64,000 nucleotides of DNA from an uncultured Alphaproteobacteria bacterium (GTDB lineage Bacteria; Pseudomonadota; Alphaproteobacteria; Rs-D84). How positions within the stretch are numbered: the first letter of the stretch is position 1; each line of letters begins with the position of its first letter. Shown here one piece after another: positions 35,291-45,804 of the stretch. The stretch is taken from positions 62,001-126,000 of the forward strand of contig CALXMC010000002.1 of NCBI GenBank assembly GCA_944389385.1, in the 5' to 3' direction. The position numbers and the translations under genes were made by a program. The notes under the pieces were generated by a model, which worked only from the letters and a program-made list of their open reading frames with translations, ran no database searches and was not told where the DNA came from.

Positions 35291-35908
35291 ATGTTTTATG
35301 CAAAATGGTTTTTGGTTGCATTATGTGTTGTGGCGGCGCCAGTGATGGCGCACGCCGCAATCGATTTGTCAGGGGTGGCGTCTGTTAATGTGACCAGTGA
35401 TACCGCCGCCACCGCCAAAGATATGGCTTTTGACGAGGCGCGCCGTCAGATTATTTCAGATGTGTTGGGACAATATTCGATGTCTGAACAATTGGAAAGT
35501 GTATTGCAAAATTCCAAAGCATCTGATTTGACGAATTTAATCGCGTCTTCGTCCATTGACGGGGAACAACAATCTGATACCACTTATTCTGCAAATATTA
35601 CCATGACAATAGATGCAGATGCCGCGCGGGCGTGGATGACTGAAAACAATATTCAAAATTGGTTGGCGGATGGAAAATCTGGCGACAGAACTGTGGTACA
35701 GATAACGATGTCTGATAAAATGGCGGGGTGGATTGAATTGAACTCAATCGCGCGTGCCGAGGGTATCGATTTGGATACCAAGTTTATAAGTGGAAACCGG
35801 GTAACTGTCGAAATTCCCGCCACGTCACGCAGCGCTTTTACCATCGCCATACGCGAGGCCGGTTGGCGGTACGCCGATCAAAATGGTGTTTTGCATATTA
35901 TAAAGTAA
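35291..35908 (+). CDS. Periplasmic protein of unknown function
   Basis: The 205-residue product starts MFYAKWFLVALCVVAAPVMA, a signal peptide. The mature part has a helical region, AKDMAFDEARRQIISDVLGQ, then strands. This resembles the layout of LPP20- or DUF2066-like periplasmic domains, but I cannot assign it. The ATG at 35291 is nine nt after the upstream stop; a GTG at 35285 is an alternative. Tight spacing on both sides (10 and 4 nt) shows it belongs to one transcript with the flanking envelope genes. Confidence 0.75.
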   Translation: MFYAKWFLVALCVVAAPVMAHAAIDLSGVASVNVTSDTAATAKDMAFDEARRQIISDVLGQYSMSEQLESVLQNSKASDLTNLIASSSIDGEQQSDTTYSANITMTIDADAARAWMTENNIQNWLADGKSGDRTVVQITMSDKMAGWIELNSIARAEGIDLDTKFISGNRVTVEIPATSRSAFTIAIREAGWRYADQNGVLHIIK

Positions 35909-35912
35909 CCCG

Positions 35913-36791
35913 ATGTTAAAAAAAATTTCTGTTGTTTTGTTATGTATGATTGCGCCGGTTGTTGCGCGTGCAGATACGTCTGAATCTTTGTTTGGTGTGT
36001 CGCATGATAATCAAAATTTGAAATTGTCTGTGCGCCGGATCGGGTTGGATTGGTCGAAAACCCAGGTACAAAATGCCGCAGAATATCAGGATTCGCCTGT
36101 GTCTGCGCTGAATGCCACCAGTCAAGATTATATCAAAGGTATGTTTGATACCATTTTGGAATTTTCCAAAAATAAATTCAAATGGGATAACAGTTTGGTT
36201 ATGGAATACGGTAAAACCACATTGAAACCGTATAACGAGCCTGCAACCACAGATGAAAACGCCGATAAGATTTTGTATTCCAGTGATTTGTCTTATTCGT
36301 GTTGGGAGTTTGCAGGTTTGAAATTTGGTCCGACTGTGCGTGCGGCGTATGAAACCCAGTTCGCCGACAGCGTGGAATCGCCACGTCAGAATATTGTTCG
36401 TTCCAGTGCCGGTATTTCGTTGTTTGATCACAATATTATTAAAAGTCTGTATTTAACCGGAATTCACGAATATGATTTTACGTATGCCGGTGATCAGAAT
36501 AATAAAATCGGTGCTGAATTTGGGTGGCGGTTGGAGTATGGAATTCGCGATGGGGTAAAGGTTTCATCTGATGGATATTATCGTGAATATTTTTCTTATT
36601 CTGGGTATGTGCCGACCGATTTGGAACGCGATTTAAGTGCTGTGCTGCGTTTGGATACAAATTTATGGGGGAATTTCACCATGGGGCCGTATGTGCAATA
36701 TCGTTTGGCCAAGGCACGTGCCGCTGAACATTATGGCAGCAATTTAATTGTTGGGATTTCATTTAATTATATAACTGATTTCTTGTTGTGA
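35913..36791 (+). CDS. Putative outer-membrane protein (DUF3078-like)
   Basis: A 292-residue exported protein with signal peptide MLKKISVVLLCMIAPVVARA. The mature part is rich in aromatic, alternating strands, such as KWDNSLVMEYGKTTLKP, LYLTGIHEYDFTYAG and FTMGPYVQYRLAKARA, and ends ITDFLL. The DNSLVMEYG and KFGPTVRAAYE segments recall DUF3078-type barrels, which is a loose resemblance only. Its start is 4 nt after the previous stop, and it converges on pbpC with only 3 nt between. Confidence 0.72.
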   Translation: MLKKISVVLLCMIAPVVARADTSESLFGVSHDNQNLKLSVRRIGLDWSKTQVQNAAEYQDSPVSALNATSQDYIKGMFDTILEFSKNKFKWDNSLVMEYGKTTLKPYNEPATTDENADKILYSSDLSYSCWEFAGLKFGPTVRAAYETQFADSVESPRQNIVRSSAGISLFDHNIIKSLYLTGIHEYDFTYAGDQNNKIGAEFGWRLEYGIRDGVKVSSDGYYREYFSYSGYVPTDLERDLSAVLRLDTNLWGNFTMGPYVQYRLAKARAAEHYGSNLIVGISFNYITDFLL

Positions 36792-36794
36792 TTT

Positions 36795-39167
36795 TTATTT
36801 AATCACGCTGAATTTTATTGTCGCAGCCATGCCCATTTCGTCCATTATGCGTACTGTGTAATCGCCGATTGGGGTGTCGTATACCAATGTTTCGCCGGAC
36901 ATAGTTGTGCCAATCATTTCATCATTCAAAAACCAGAATATTTTTGCATCCGTCATGTCTGATATTGCGCGGAATGCGATTTGTTGGGTGTTGTTGTCTG
37001 ATAAAATAACCGTGCGTGTGCCGTCAATTGGCGATAATATCACCGGTGCGGCGCGTGTGGATGTGACAGAATCTAAATCACAGCCGGGCATAAATGGGGG
37101 CGGGGTGTTGCGCGTAATTCCTGCGCGCGCAAACATATCCAAATATTCAGAATCCCAAAATTCGAAAATTTCCATGTGGGTCGTTTTGGGGTTGTGATTA
37201 CATGCACGCAGGCCTGTTTTATTATCCACTGGAACCGCGCGATAAATGGACGATGTTGTAATTGGTGATTTGCCCGGGATAAAATATGCCATGACTGATT
37301 TTGGGCAATGTTTCCCGGCCAGACCACCCACACCATCACACATTTCAACCGTTGAAATATTCATATCATCGCGCAGAAAATTATTATTTTTTATTGGCAT
37401 GTTGTGCGCGGCGTAATATTTTTGTGTGGCATCCGCCAATGCAAAATAAATCGGCGCCGCGGCGAGTGCGCCACTGAAAGCATTATTTGGCGTGCCGTCA
37501 AAATTGCCAACCCATACGATTAAAACAAAATCGCCGAATATGCCCGCTGTCCATGCGTCGCGGAATGACGATGATGTGCCTGTTTTCCAATAATGCCGAA
37601 TGGGCATTGTTTGTTTTTTTGCAAATGGGATATTTTTTGTTGGTGTCGATTGGTGTGCCAACATATCCAGTGTGATAAAAAAAGCCTCGGGCGAAAGGAT
37701 TTGCGTTTCGTTTTCTTTGTTTGTGGGGGCGTTTATATTTGTGCGTATGTCGCGCCGCAGCCCCAGGTTCGCCATGGTGGCATAAATATCCGCCAATTCA
37801 AACATAGATGTTTCAGCACCACCCAATGCGACCGATATGCCATAATGTTCCGGTGATTTCAAATTCGTAACACCGGATGCGGTCAAGATGTTATAAAAAT
37901 TCCTTATGCCAATTTGGCGCAGTAAATTTATCGCGGGAATATTACGCGAATGCGTTAATGCGTCACGTGCCAGAACTGGACCGAAAAATTCACTGTCTGA
38001 ATTTTCGGGCGCATATACACCAAAATTTATTTTTGCATCGCGCAGCAATGTCATGGAATGAATTAACCCCATGTCAACCGCCGTCGCGTATATCAGCGGT
38101 TTTAATGTTGAACCTGGACTGCGGCGTGCGCGAACACCATCGTTTTCGCCGTAAATGGATTTGTCAAAATAATCAGCCGAACCAATATAGGCAACAGTCT
38201 CCATCGTTTTATAATTTACCAATATTGCGGCTGCGTTCGTTATTCCGCGCGAACGACCGCGTGTAATTTGTGCCGCCATTGTGCGTTCCAATTCGCGCTG
38301 TAATCCCAAATCCAATGTTGTTGTGACAAACGATTCGTTTGTGGGGGTGCGCGATATTTCAAAATTTACAAAGTGTGGCGCATGAAACGGTAATTCGCGT
38401 GTTGTTCGTGCAGACAGCGGCATTTGCGCCAATGTGACTAAGTTTTTATCCGAACCCGTTTCGGCAATCCATCGGCGCACCAAATCGCCACGCATTTTCA
38501 TCATGTTTTGCAATCCAGATGCTGTGTTTAATCCACGTCTGTTTGGATTTTGTGGAATTGTTGCCAGGGTTATGGATTCTATGGTGGTTAAATTTTTCGG
38601 CGGTTTATCAAAGTATATTTGTGATGCAGCGCCAATGCTTTCGATGTTACCGCCGTATGGCGCCATGTTCAGGTATGCGGTGATAATTTCGTCTTTGCTG
38701 TAAAACAAATCCAGGTAAATTGCTGCGGCAATTTGTTTCAGTTTTCCCATGATTTCCCGGGTGTTTATGTCGTATTTCATACGTGCGACCTGCATCGTGA
38801 TGGTTGATGCGCCGGCCGGGTGGGGTGCACCCGACAGATAATTTATTGTGGCACGAAACAGTGCGATTGGATTTATGCCTGGGTGGTAATAAAAATATTT
38901 ATCTTCATATAAAATTGTTGCGCGAATAATGTCTGGGCTGATTTCTGACAGTGGTGTGTAAAGTCTGTATTTGTCGTCAGGTGCCAAAGTTATGCGCAGC
39001 AATTCGCCATTTTTATCAAAGTATGCTGTGCCAAATATCGCATCGTTTAATAATGGCGGTGTGAAAAAAATCTTTATAATCGCCCATGTCGCAATCAGGG
39101 TAATAATTATGCCATATAACACCCGATGGCGATGCAGATGCTTTCTTAATTTATTCCACATTTTCAT
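36795..39167 (-). CDS. pbpC: Penicillin-binding protein 1C
   Basis: A 790-residue bifunctional peptidoglycan synthase of the PBP1C type. A membrane anchor lies near residues 15-33. The glycosyltransferase domain has TILYEDKYFYYHPGINP with the catalytic Glu and GASTITMQVARM. The transpeptidase has SPGSTLKP (SxxK), SRN and KTGTSSSFRD. The C-terminal ~90 residues match the PBP1C-specific domain. Its first codons overlap the stop of the upstream macroglobulin gene, the usual yfhM-pbpC pairing. The in-frame ATG at 39161 is an alternative start. Confidence 0.94.
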   Translation of the reverse strand: MKMWNKLRKHLHRHRVLYGIIITLIATWAIIKIFFTPPLLNDAIFGTAYFDKNGELLRITLAPDDKYRLYTPLSEISPDIIRATILYEDKYFYYHPGINPIALFRATINYLSGAPHPAGASTITMQVARMKYDINTREIMGKLKQIAAAIYLDLFYSKDEIITAYLNMAPYGGNIESIGAASQIYFDKPPKNLTTIESITLATIPQNPNRRGLNTASGLQNMMKMRGDLVRRWIAETGSDKNLVTLAQMPLSARTTRELPFHAPHFVNFEISRTPTNESFVTTTLDLGLQRELERTMAAQITRGRSRGITNAAAILVNYKTMETVAYIGSADYFDKSIYGENDGVRARRSPGSTLKPLIYATAVDMGLIHSMTLLRDAKINFGVYAPENSDSEFFGPVLARDALTHSRNIPAINLLRQIGIRNFYNILTASGVTNLKSPEHYGISVALGGAETSMFELADIYATMANLGLRRDIRTNINAPTNKENETQILSPEAFFITLDMLAHQSTPTKNIPFAKKQTMPIRHYWKTGTSSSFRDAWTAGIFGDFVLIVWVGNFDGTPNNAFSGALAAAPIYFALADATQKYYAAHNMPIKNNNFLRDDMNISTVEMCDGVGGLAGKHCPKSVMAYFIPGKSPITTSSIYRAVPVDNKTGLRACNHNPKTTHMEIFEFWDSEYLDMFARAGITRNTPPPFMPGCDLDSVTSTRAAPVILSPIDGTRTVILSDNNTQQIAFRAISDMTDAKIFWFLNDEMIGTTMSGETLVYDTPIGDYTVRIMDEMGMAATIKFSVIK

Positions 39168-42100
39168 TCGTTACTGTAAACGTCCCCGTCGCGCCAGTCG
39201 CACGGATTGACGGATTATACATGGATTGTGCGGTTATCGCGGGTATCGCAAAAATCCCCGCTGCGCCAATTTGTGCCGTGTATGTAAATTCGCGTGGGGC
39301 GCGGGTTAAATCGGTAAATATTAACACGCGATCTTCGCGGGCCATGGCATACGATGCGTTGCCATTTATCGAATCGGTTGTCGCGATAAAACCGCCCGGC
39401 AATAAATCTGTTATTGCGACGTTTTCTGCCACGTCTGTGCCGCCGCGTGTACGTGCCGATATTTTAACAGTTATCATGTCGCCGATGTTGGCCGAAGTTA
39501 TACGATTGCCGTCCATGTCAAAGTATTCACGTATAATTTCAATGCCATTTGATTCGCGTGTTGCGTGTGTCGGATATCCAGACTGCATCAGTGTATAAAA
39601 TACTGGAGCGTCAGGTGAACAATCTGGGCACTCGATTTTTATTTCTGTTGCATTTAATGGAATATTATCGGAATTTGTGCCGACATCTGTTGTAATTGTG
39701 ACGTTTGGGGTGGGCGCGTTGGTTGTGCCGTATGCCGCCATTATTACCATTGCGGATGTGTATGCGCTGTAATCGCCGGATGCGATATATGCGCGCAAAG
39801 TCCGGGAATCCATTGGATTTTGCGGTGTGAAATATTTACGCGCGATATAGTAATATGCTGCGTCGTTTGCAACATTGTTGTTAAACATATCGCTGTATTC
39901 AAAATCGTCGTTCGAAGATAATTTATATTTCGCAAATAAATCACGAGCCGAATCGTCTTGGCGCATAATTTTATATGCCGCGGCGATGTATGTGCCCATT
40001 ATGGTTTGTTCCCAATTTTTTATGTTTTCGTTCACGTACTGGGTGAATGCGTCAATATAACTGGTGGTTACGTAATCGTTTGCAGAGATTACATATATTG
40101 CGCGTGCGGCGGCGTTGGCATATTTTTCGTCTGTGATGGTGCCGCCCGCGAAAGTGCGCAGGTAATCCACCGCGCGTGATAACATTTCTTTTGGAACATT
40201 AAATTCATTATCACGGGCGATTGTTAAAAATTCTGTAACGTATGCCGTAAGCATCGCTGTATCAGAATCTGACCAGTTGTTGTGTGACGTTACGTCGGTT
40301 GGCCACAATGTAAATGAACCATCTGGGTTTTGACGATTTTTCAGCAGATCGATTGTGGTTGATATTTTTTTTGCGGATTCGTCAAATGTTGTGCCCAGGG
40401 TTTTACTGGTTGGTGCCAATGCGTACGGCAACGCACGTGATGTTAATTGTTCAGTGCATGGAAAATCATAATTTTCCAGATATTTGAACAGTGGTAAAAT
40501 CATTGCGTCCGCCCCACGTGAAATATAAAGATTTTGTGCGGCATGTTGTGGATATAAATCGATTTGAAAATCTTTTAATGTTACAGATTTCGAATCGATT
40601 TCACCCGATGTGATGTATGTTTTATACGCAGTCGCAGGACGTACAGATACGGTCGATACAGATGTGCGGGTTGCAATATTTGGTATATCAGCCGTCGTTG
40701 TGATTTCTGTGTTGCCCAATGTATCTGTTGCGCGGGCGGTAAATGTAAATAATTGTTCGCCATTATTTTCGATTTGTGCAGTCGCAGTGTGCGCGCCGGT
40801 GATGTTGATTCCACTGGTTGATGTTGCCGCAATGTTTGCAGTTGCATTATCCGAACCGGTCATGTTTGTAACGACTGAATTTATTTCAAATTCGTCGCCT
40901 GGCACAACCGCGGCGGGCGCGTTTGTTGAAATTATGATGGGCGATTGAACCAATGTTTGGGTGTCTGATGCACCGACCGCAGTTGTGTTTGATGCAACAG
41001 CGAATATTTTTAATTCGCCGTTAAAATATTCAGGGATTTCAAATTCCATGTTGCCGGGTTGATTTGCGTGTGCGTCAATAATGCCGGAATAAAACGCCAC
41101 CGGGGGCAGAGTGCTGCGCGCAAATGGGTTTTGGGCAATTGCGGCACCATCTTGGTCAGCCCCATAATCACCGCCGCCTGTTTTTGCGTATTCGCGCATG
41201 ATATTGTATTCCGGTAATAACAGTGACAAAATCTGAAATGTTTCGACCTGTAATGCGGACTTTTGAAAGAAATGTGCCAACGGGTTTGGTATTTGATATT
41301 TTGCGACCTGCAATATCCCAGTGTTTATCGCAAATATCATTAAACGCGCGTCTTGGTTGGTTTTGTATTCCACACGTAATTTATTGTCACGAATTGTGTC
41401 GGGCGCGGTCAGTTCCACTTTTATCGAATGTGCCGATGTGTCCGCAGAAAATGGCGCAACTGCGTATGCGTATGGTGTTGTAAATATATCATGACTGTTT
41501 ATATCGCGAACGAATGATACATTAACGTATCCTGTGCCAGAAAAATCCTTTGGTACAGTTATGGTTTGAATTGACGACGTTGTCGTTGTGCGAAACCATT
41601 TGTACGCATACACCCGATCGCGTTCTATTGTTATCAGGCCTGCACCAACGTATGGCGCGGTTATGCTGACGCTGATTTCATCGCCTGGGGCGTATTCGTT
41701 GCTATCCAGTTTGATTTGTAAATCGGCGTTTGTGTCCGATTGCATGGCATCGTTTTGGGCGCCTGCGACGAAATATTCCGCAGATATTAAAATATTATCT
41801 GATGCGTCCAGAACCTGGATGATATAATTTCCGCCGCTTTGCGTGTCCAGTGTTATGTCCAATCCATTCGATGGAATACTTATTTGTCGTTGCGATACGA
41901 TTTTGTTACGTGTGGTTGTTTGATATTTGTATGTGTTGTTATAATCTTTGACCAACGTTGTTTGGTTTTCGCGTTGTAAAATACGCAGTGTTAATCCGTC
42001 CGCCGATGTTTGATTTGCTGTGTTATCGACCGCAATCAAGTTTATTTTGCGCGGCGTGCCACGGTTAATATATGCAATGTCGCCATCGGCATGCCATCCG

Positions 42101-44856
42101 ATTAAATATTGGGCGTTCGAAACGCGGGTTGATATATTTGTTTGCACGCTGCGACCGCTGTTTGATTCAAATCCTTGTATGTTTAATGTCAGTCTGTATG
42201 TGCCAGATGGAATTATTTGGTTAAAATCAAATTCAAATACAGCATGACCGCTTTCGTTTGTTGTTACATCCGGTATATCAACCGAATAAGTTTGTGCGCG
42301 ACGCGCTGTATTTTCAGACAGGCCTGAGCCCGACATGAAATTTGATGTAAATTTGTATCCTGGGAATTCATTAAACGAATATTCCGACGGTGTCAGCGTT
42401 GCGCGTGCCGATATTCTGCGATTGGCGGCCGGGGTTCCAAACATATTGCGCAATGATACGGATGCACCCATTTCGTCCGGTGAAATCCAACCGTCATTGT
42501 TGGGGGCATTGGTGATTTGTGCGCTGATTTTCATTGTATCGGGGGTGAATTCTTGGACTTCGAAATTCATCATTCCCAACATGTCGTTTAATTTGTCATT
42601 TGATGTTAATGAATATACGTATGCCGTCCATGTGCCCAATGGCGCACCAGTTTGTATTTCGTATTCTTTATCAAACATGCCGTCCGCAGTTAATGAAAAA
42701 GTGTTTTCGAATGCCACACGGCCACGTGGGTCATAAATTTGGATGCGCACAGGAATGCCCGCCAATGATTTGAACGATTTATTTTTGATTATGCCGCCAA
42801 TAATTATTTTTTCGCCCGGGCGGTATATGCCGCGGTCTGAAAATACGTACGCGTTCAGCGGATTTGTCGCGACTGCGTAAGTGCCATCAACGTCGAATTT
42901 AGAATAATCCACACGTTGGTCGTATGCGTTATATGGAACGAACGAAACATCATCGCCAAGACGCGCCACAATGGCAACCGGTTCGCGGGCGTTTCTGTAT
43001 TCAGACCATGGCAGTGATGGAATATCTGCGCGACCGTTCGTATTTGTGCGCCCCGCCCAGATTGCATTGCCGTTCCGTCCCAATACAGATACTTCGATAT
43101 CTGGGGCGGGTGTGCCCGTACTTAAATTTGAAACAAATACAACAGACGAACCGTCAAGATTTGTTTTGCGAACTATGCCCAAATCAGTTAATAAAATTAA
43201 ACGTTTGTCATTATATTCGGCCGCGTTTTCAGATGTGCCGGTTTGAATTATAAATATGCCTGTGTTGTCGCCGTACGTTCGCGTCAGGTAATCACCCAGG
43301 TCAAGTGATGCGTAATTCGCGCGCGTTCTGGACGTGGATGTAAACGGAATTTGTTTTTGAAATACCACAGACATATCGTATGCGCCAAACGCCCAAGATT
43401 TGAATGCCATTGCATCGGCAAATACATTATATGTTTGAGATATTAAATGATTTATTTCAGATGATTTGATTTTGTATAAATTTACATACGCCATATCTGC
43501 GCCACCACGCGCAACCAATCCCAATTTTTGGTCGCCTGACAGTGACAATAATGCCCCAGAACCCGCAATTTCGACGGATTTTGGTAAATACGGAACCACC
43601 AGTACAGCCCCCATTCCGTTTTTCATTGTAAATCCGTTTTCCGATACTGCGCCAGGTGTTAATTTTATGTACATGTATCTGCTGTCGTCATCAGATACTT
43701 CGTATGCAAATGCGTATTGGTGCACACCGTTTGGAGTGGCAATATCGATTTGCTTGATGTCTAACTTTTGTGATTGCGACAAAATATTATCGTTGATTTC
43801 ATCCAATTTCCAATCGTGAATTTGTTTGCTGCTGCGTTCATCATCGTCGCGATATTCTGGCAATAAATATACAGTCAGATATTGCGACCAATCGATATTG
43901 CTTTGTGCAGCAACCGTTGCATTAAGTAATATCACTTGTTGTGAATTGCCGTCATCCAAATCTATGATATGCGTTTGAATGGCAGAGATTTTGAACATAT
44001 TGTCTGCAGACTCGATTGTTACGTTCGCATCTGTTTTTTCAGTTTTACTGTCGCCATTTGCCGCCGCAATACGGTTAATTTTTAATCGCATGTTTTGGGG
44101 CGCAGACATTATTTCCACCGGCGCAGATATAATAAATGCAGTGCGGTGAAATTTATCAAATTTTACATTAAAATCCAATGTGTCCCCATCCAATTTTAAT
44201 GAAACTTTGTCGGCAAAGTCCGTTGTGTTGATTGGATAATTAAACGAAATTACAGCAACCCCAATGACGGATTTTTTATTCGCGCTGTCGGTATATAAAT
44301 TAAAATTATCGACTGTGGCTGTAATGTCTGGCGTTTCAAAAGTAATTTGATTGGTGTCCGGTTTTACATCGGTGTTAAATAATTTTTTGTTTATTTTTAC
44401 CCTGAATTTCGTGCCGGCCGGCCAATTTTCATCGGGTGAAAATGCCAATGTGCTGTCGTTTCGAATGTACCAAGTTCCGCGTATAAATGGGGTAATCTTT
44501 ATCATGTTCGATAAATCGGTATTATTTACATCCATTTGAAAAGCGGGCGCGTAATTGCCAGATTCCAGTTCGTATGAAATTATTAAATCATCGGGCATTT
44601 CTGGGGTGCGGTCGTTATTCGGTTCAGGAACCGCGTGTTGCGTGGCAAAAAACATGGTGTTTTCATCTGAAAATAATGATGCGTCTGGACCAGATACGAC
44701 GGCGGTTAACCTGGTTTTGTCGTTGTTTGTTGTGGTTATTATTGTTGTTGTAATTGCGATTGCCGCGAATACAAGTATGCCAACCAACCACAATATAATG
44801 CGTTTCCATGACGGCAGTTTTTTTGCTGTGTGTCCAGATTTTTTATTGTTGCGCAT
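39151..44856 (-). CDS. Bacterial alpha-2-macroglobulin (YfhM-like)
   Basis: A 1901-residue periplasmic protease trap thought to guard the cell envelope when peptidoglycan is breached. An N-terminal membrane segment (about residues 20-42) replaces the lipoprotein anchor of E. coli YfhM. The family MG domains follow, and the thioester CTEQ lies near residue 1466 (FPCTEQLTSRALPYA), in the alpha-barrel domain that continues with NPDGSFTLWP. The start at 44856 has AAAGGGGTG; the frame open to 44916 has no better start. It is co-transcribed with pbpC, which repairs wall damage in the accepted model. Confidence 0.92.
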   Translation of the reverse strand: MRNNKKSGHTAKKLPSWKRIILWLVGILVFAAIAITTTIITTTNNDKTRLTAVVSGPDASLFSDENTMFFATQHAVPEPNNDRTPEMPDDLIISYELESGNYAPAFQMDVNNTDLSNMIKITPFIRGTWYIRNDSTLAFSPDENWPAGTKFRVKINKKLFNTDVKPDTNQITFETPDITATVDNFNLYTDSANKKSVIGVAVISFNYPINTTDFADKVSLKLDGDTLDFNVKFDKFHRTAFIISAPVEIMSAPQNMRLKINRIAAANGDSKTEKTDANVTIESADNMFKISAIQTHIIDLDDGNSQQVILLNATVAAQSNIDWSQYLTVYLLPEYRDDDERSSKQIHDWKLDEINDNILSQSQKLDIKQIDIATPNGVHQYAFAYEVSDDDSRYMYIKLTPGAVSENGFTMKNGMGAVLVVPYLPKSVEIAGSGALLSLSGDQKLGLVARGGADMAYVNLYKIKSSEINHLISQTYNVFADAMAFKSWAFGAYDMSVVFQKQIPFTSTSRTRANYASLDLGDYLTRTYGDNTGIFIIQTGTSENAAEYNDKRLILLTDLGIVRKTNLDGSSVVFVSNLSTGTPAPDIEVSVLGRNGNAIWAGRTNTNGRADIPSLPWSEYRNAREPVAIVARLGDDVSFVPYNAYDQRVDYSKFDVDGTYAVATNPLNAYVFSDRGIYRPGEKIIIGGIIKNKSFKSLAGIPVRIQIYDPRGRVAFENTFSLTADGMFDKEYEIQTGAPLGTWTAYVYSLTSNDKLNDMLGMMNFEVQEFTPDTMKISAQITNAPNNDGWISPDEMGASVSLRNMFGTPAANRRISARATLTPSEYSFNEFPGYKFTSNFMSGSGLSENTARRAQTYSVDIPDVTTNESGHAVFEFDFNQIIPSGTYRLTLNIQGFESNSGRSVQTNISTRVSNAQYLIGWHADGDIAYINRGTPRKINLIAVDNTANQTSADGLTLRILQRENQTTLVKDYNNTYKYQTTTRNKIVSQRQISIPSNGLDITLDTQSGGNYIIQVLDASDNILISAEYFVAGAQNDAMQSDTNADLQIKLDSNEYAPGDEISVSITAPYVGAGLITIERDRVYAYKWFRTTTTSSIQTITVPKDFSGTGYVNVSFVRDINSHDIFTTPYAYAVAPFSADTSAHSIKVELTAPDTIRDNKLRVEYKTNQDARLMIFAINTGILQVAKYQIPNPLAHFFQKSALQVETFQILSLLLPEYNIMREYAKTGGGDYGADQDGAAIAQNPFARSTLPPVAFYSGIIDAHANQPGNMEFEIPEYFNGELKIFAVASNTTAVGASDTQTLVQSPIIISTNAPAAVVPGDEFEINSVVTNMTGSDNATANIAATSTSGINITGAHTATAQIENNGEQLFTFTARATDTLGNTEITTTADIPNIATRTSVSTVSVRPATAYKTYITSGEIDSKSVTLKDFQIDLYPQHAAQNLYISRGADAMILPLFKYLENYDFPCTEQLTSRALPYALAPTSKTLGTTFDESAKKISTTIDLLKNRQNPDGSFTLWPTDVTSHNNWSDSDTAMLTAYVTEFLTIARDNEFNVPKEMLSRAVDYLRTFAGGTITDEKYANAAARAIYVISANDYVTTSYIDAFTQYVNENIKNWEQTIMGTYIAAAYKIMRQDDSARDLFAKYKLSSNDDFEYSDMFNNNVANDAAYYYIARKYFTPQNPMDSRTLRAYIASGDYSAYTSAMVIMAAYGTTNAPTPNVTITTDVGTNSDNIPLNATEIKIECPDCSPDAPVFYTLMQSGYPTHATRESNGIEIIREYFDMDGNRITSANIGDMITVKISARTRGGTDVAENVAITDLLPGGFIATTDSINGNASYAMAREDRVLIFTDLTRAPREFTYTAQIGAAGIFAIPAITAQSMYNPSIRATGATGTFTVTNENVE

Positions 44857-45016
44857 AAAACACCCCTTTCCTGTACGGAAATATATTAGAAATGAAAACG
44901 TAAAATCGCAAGCCAAATAATTAAATTTTGGTTATTTGATTTTAGTCATAAAATTTATGTCGAGGGACTTTATTCGAGAGATGCGTGTATTTGCCACAAA
45001 ACCAAAGGAGTATGAT

Positions 45017-45631
45017 GTGATATATGGCTATATACGTGTGTCGACAGACCATCAGACTACTGAAAATCAGCGTTTCGAAATTAAAAAATTTTGTGAAAAA
45101 CAAGAATTGGTCGTTGATTGCTGGATAGAAGAAAAAATTTCTGCAACCAAGGATCTGAATAAACGTAAACTGGGACGGTTGATTAAACGAATTCGTAAAG
45201 ACGATATGATTATTGCGTCTGAATTATCGCGATTGGGGCGAAATTTGTTACAAATTATGAGTATCTTGCATCATTGTATGGATATTGGTGCACGAATTTG
45301 GACCATAAAAGACAATTACAGGTTGGGTTCTGATATTACCAGTAAAGTTTTGGCGTTCGCGTTTGGTTTGTCCGCAGAAATTGAACGTAATTTAATTTCT
45401 CAACGCACCAAGGAGGCTTTGGCGCGTGTGCGGGCCGAAGGTAAATCCATAGGACGTCCAAAGGGACGCGTAAATACTTGCAAATTGAACGGACGGGAAA
45501 AATATATCATGAAAAGATTGGCAGATGGCGGTAAAAAAACCGTTATTGCACGCCATTTGCATGTGCACAGAGATACTTTGTCAAATTTCATAAATAAAAA
45601 AGGATTAAGTCTCGCCCCAGATGCCATTTAG
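45017..45631 (+). CDS. Serine recombinase resembling the Mpi master DNA invertase
   Basis: A 204-residue small serine recombinase. The N-terminal catalytic domain has YGYIRVSTDHQTTENQRFE with nucleophile Ser9, the SELSRLGRN motif and AFAFGLSAEIERNLISQRT. The segment WTIKDNYRLGSDITSKVLAF closely resembles Bacteroides Mpi, which flips many promoters at once. A short DNA-binding helix-turn-helix domain (ADGGKKTVIARHLHVHRDTL) follows. The GTG at 45017 with AAAGGAG six nt upstream is the best start; the open frame back to 44936 has no ribosome site. No phage genes adjoin. Confidence 0.88.
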   Translation: MIYGYIRVSTDHQTTENQRFEIKKFCEKQELVVDCWIEEKISATKDLNKRKLGRLIKRIRKDDMIIASELSRLGRNLLQIMSILHHCMDIGARIWTIKDNYRLGSDITSKVLAFAFGLSAEIERNLISQRTKEALARVRAEGKSIGRPKGRVNTCKLNGREKYIMKRLADGGKKTVIARHLHVHRDTLSNFINKKGLSLAPDAI

Positions 45632-45660
45632 GTATTTGTTTGAAAAATGTTAAAAAAATC

Positions 45661-45689
45661 TTGATTTTTGTACGGGTTTGGTCTATTAT
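45661..45689 (+). promoter_or_regulatory. Promoter of rpsB
   Basis: TTGATT at 45661-45666, 17 nt, TATTAT at 45684-45689. Transcription would start near 45696, leaving a ~108-nt leader. Confidence 0.65.
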
Positions 45690-45695
45690 CGGGCT

Positions 45696-45804
45696 ACACG
45701 TTTCGGCGTGAAAAACACAGTCGTTCGTTAAAACGATTTTCTGTCCAAATGAAAATTTGGTTTTTGAACGGCCAGGATAACAACAGAAAACAAAGGATAT
45801 TACA
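45696..45804 (+). promoter_or_regulatory. rpsB leader with hairpins
   Basis: The leader holds CACG-tttcgg-CGTG near its start and an ACAG/CTGT-bounded stem-loop with GTCGTT/AACGA arms. Ribosomal-protein leaders are often autoregulated; I cannot match this to a known S2 leader. Confidence 0.35.

Noticed and set aside
45017..45631. Phage integrase or resolvase of a transposon
   Set aside because: The protein is a small serine recombinase close to Mpi. No phage, tnpA or res-site context is visible.
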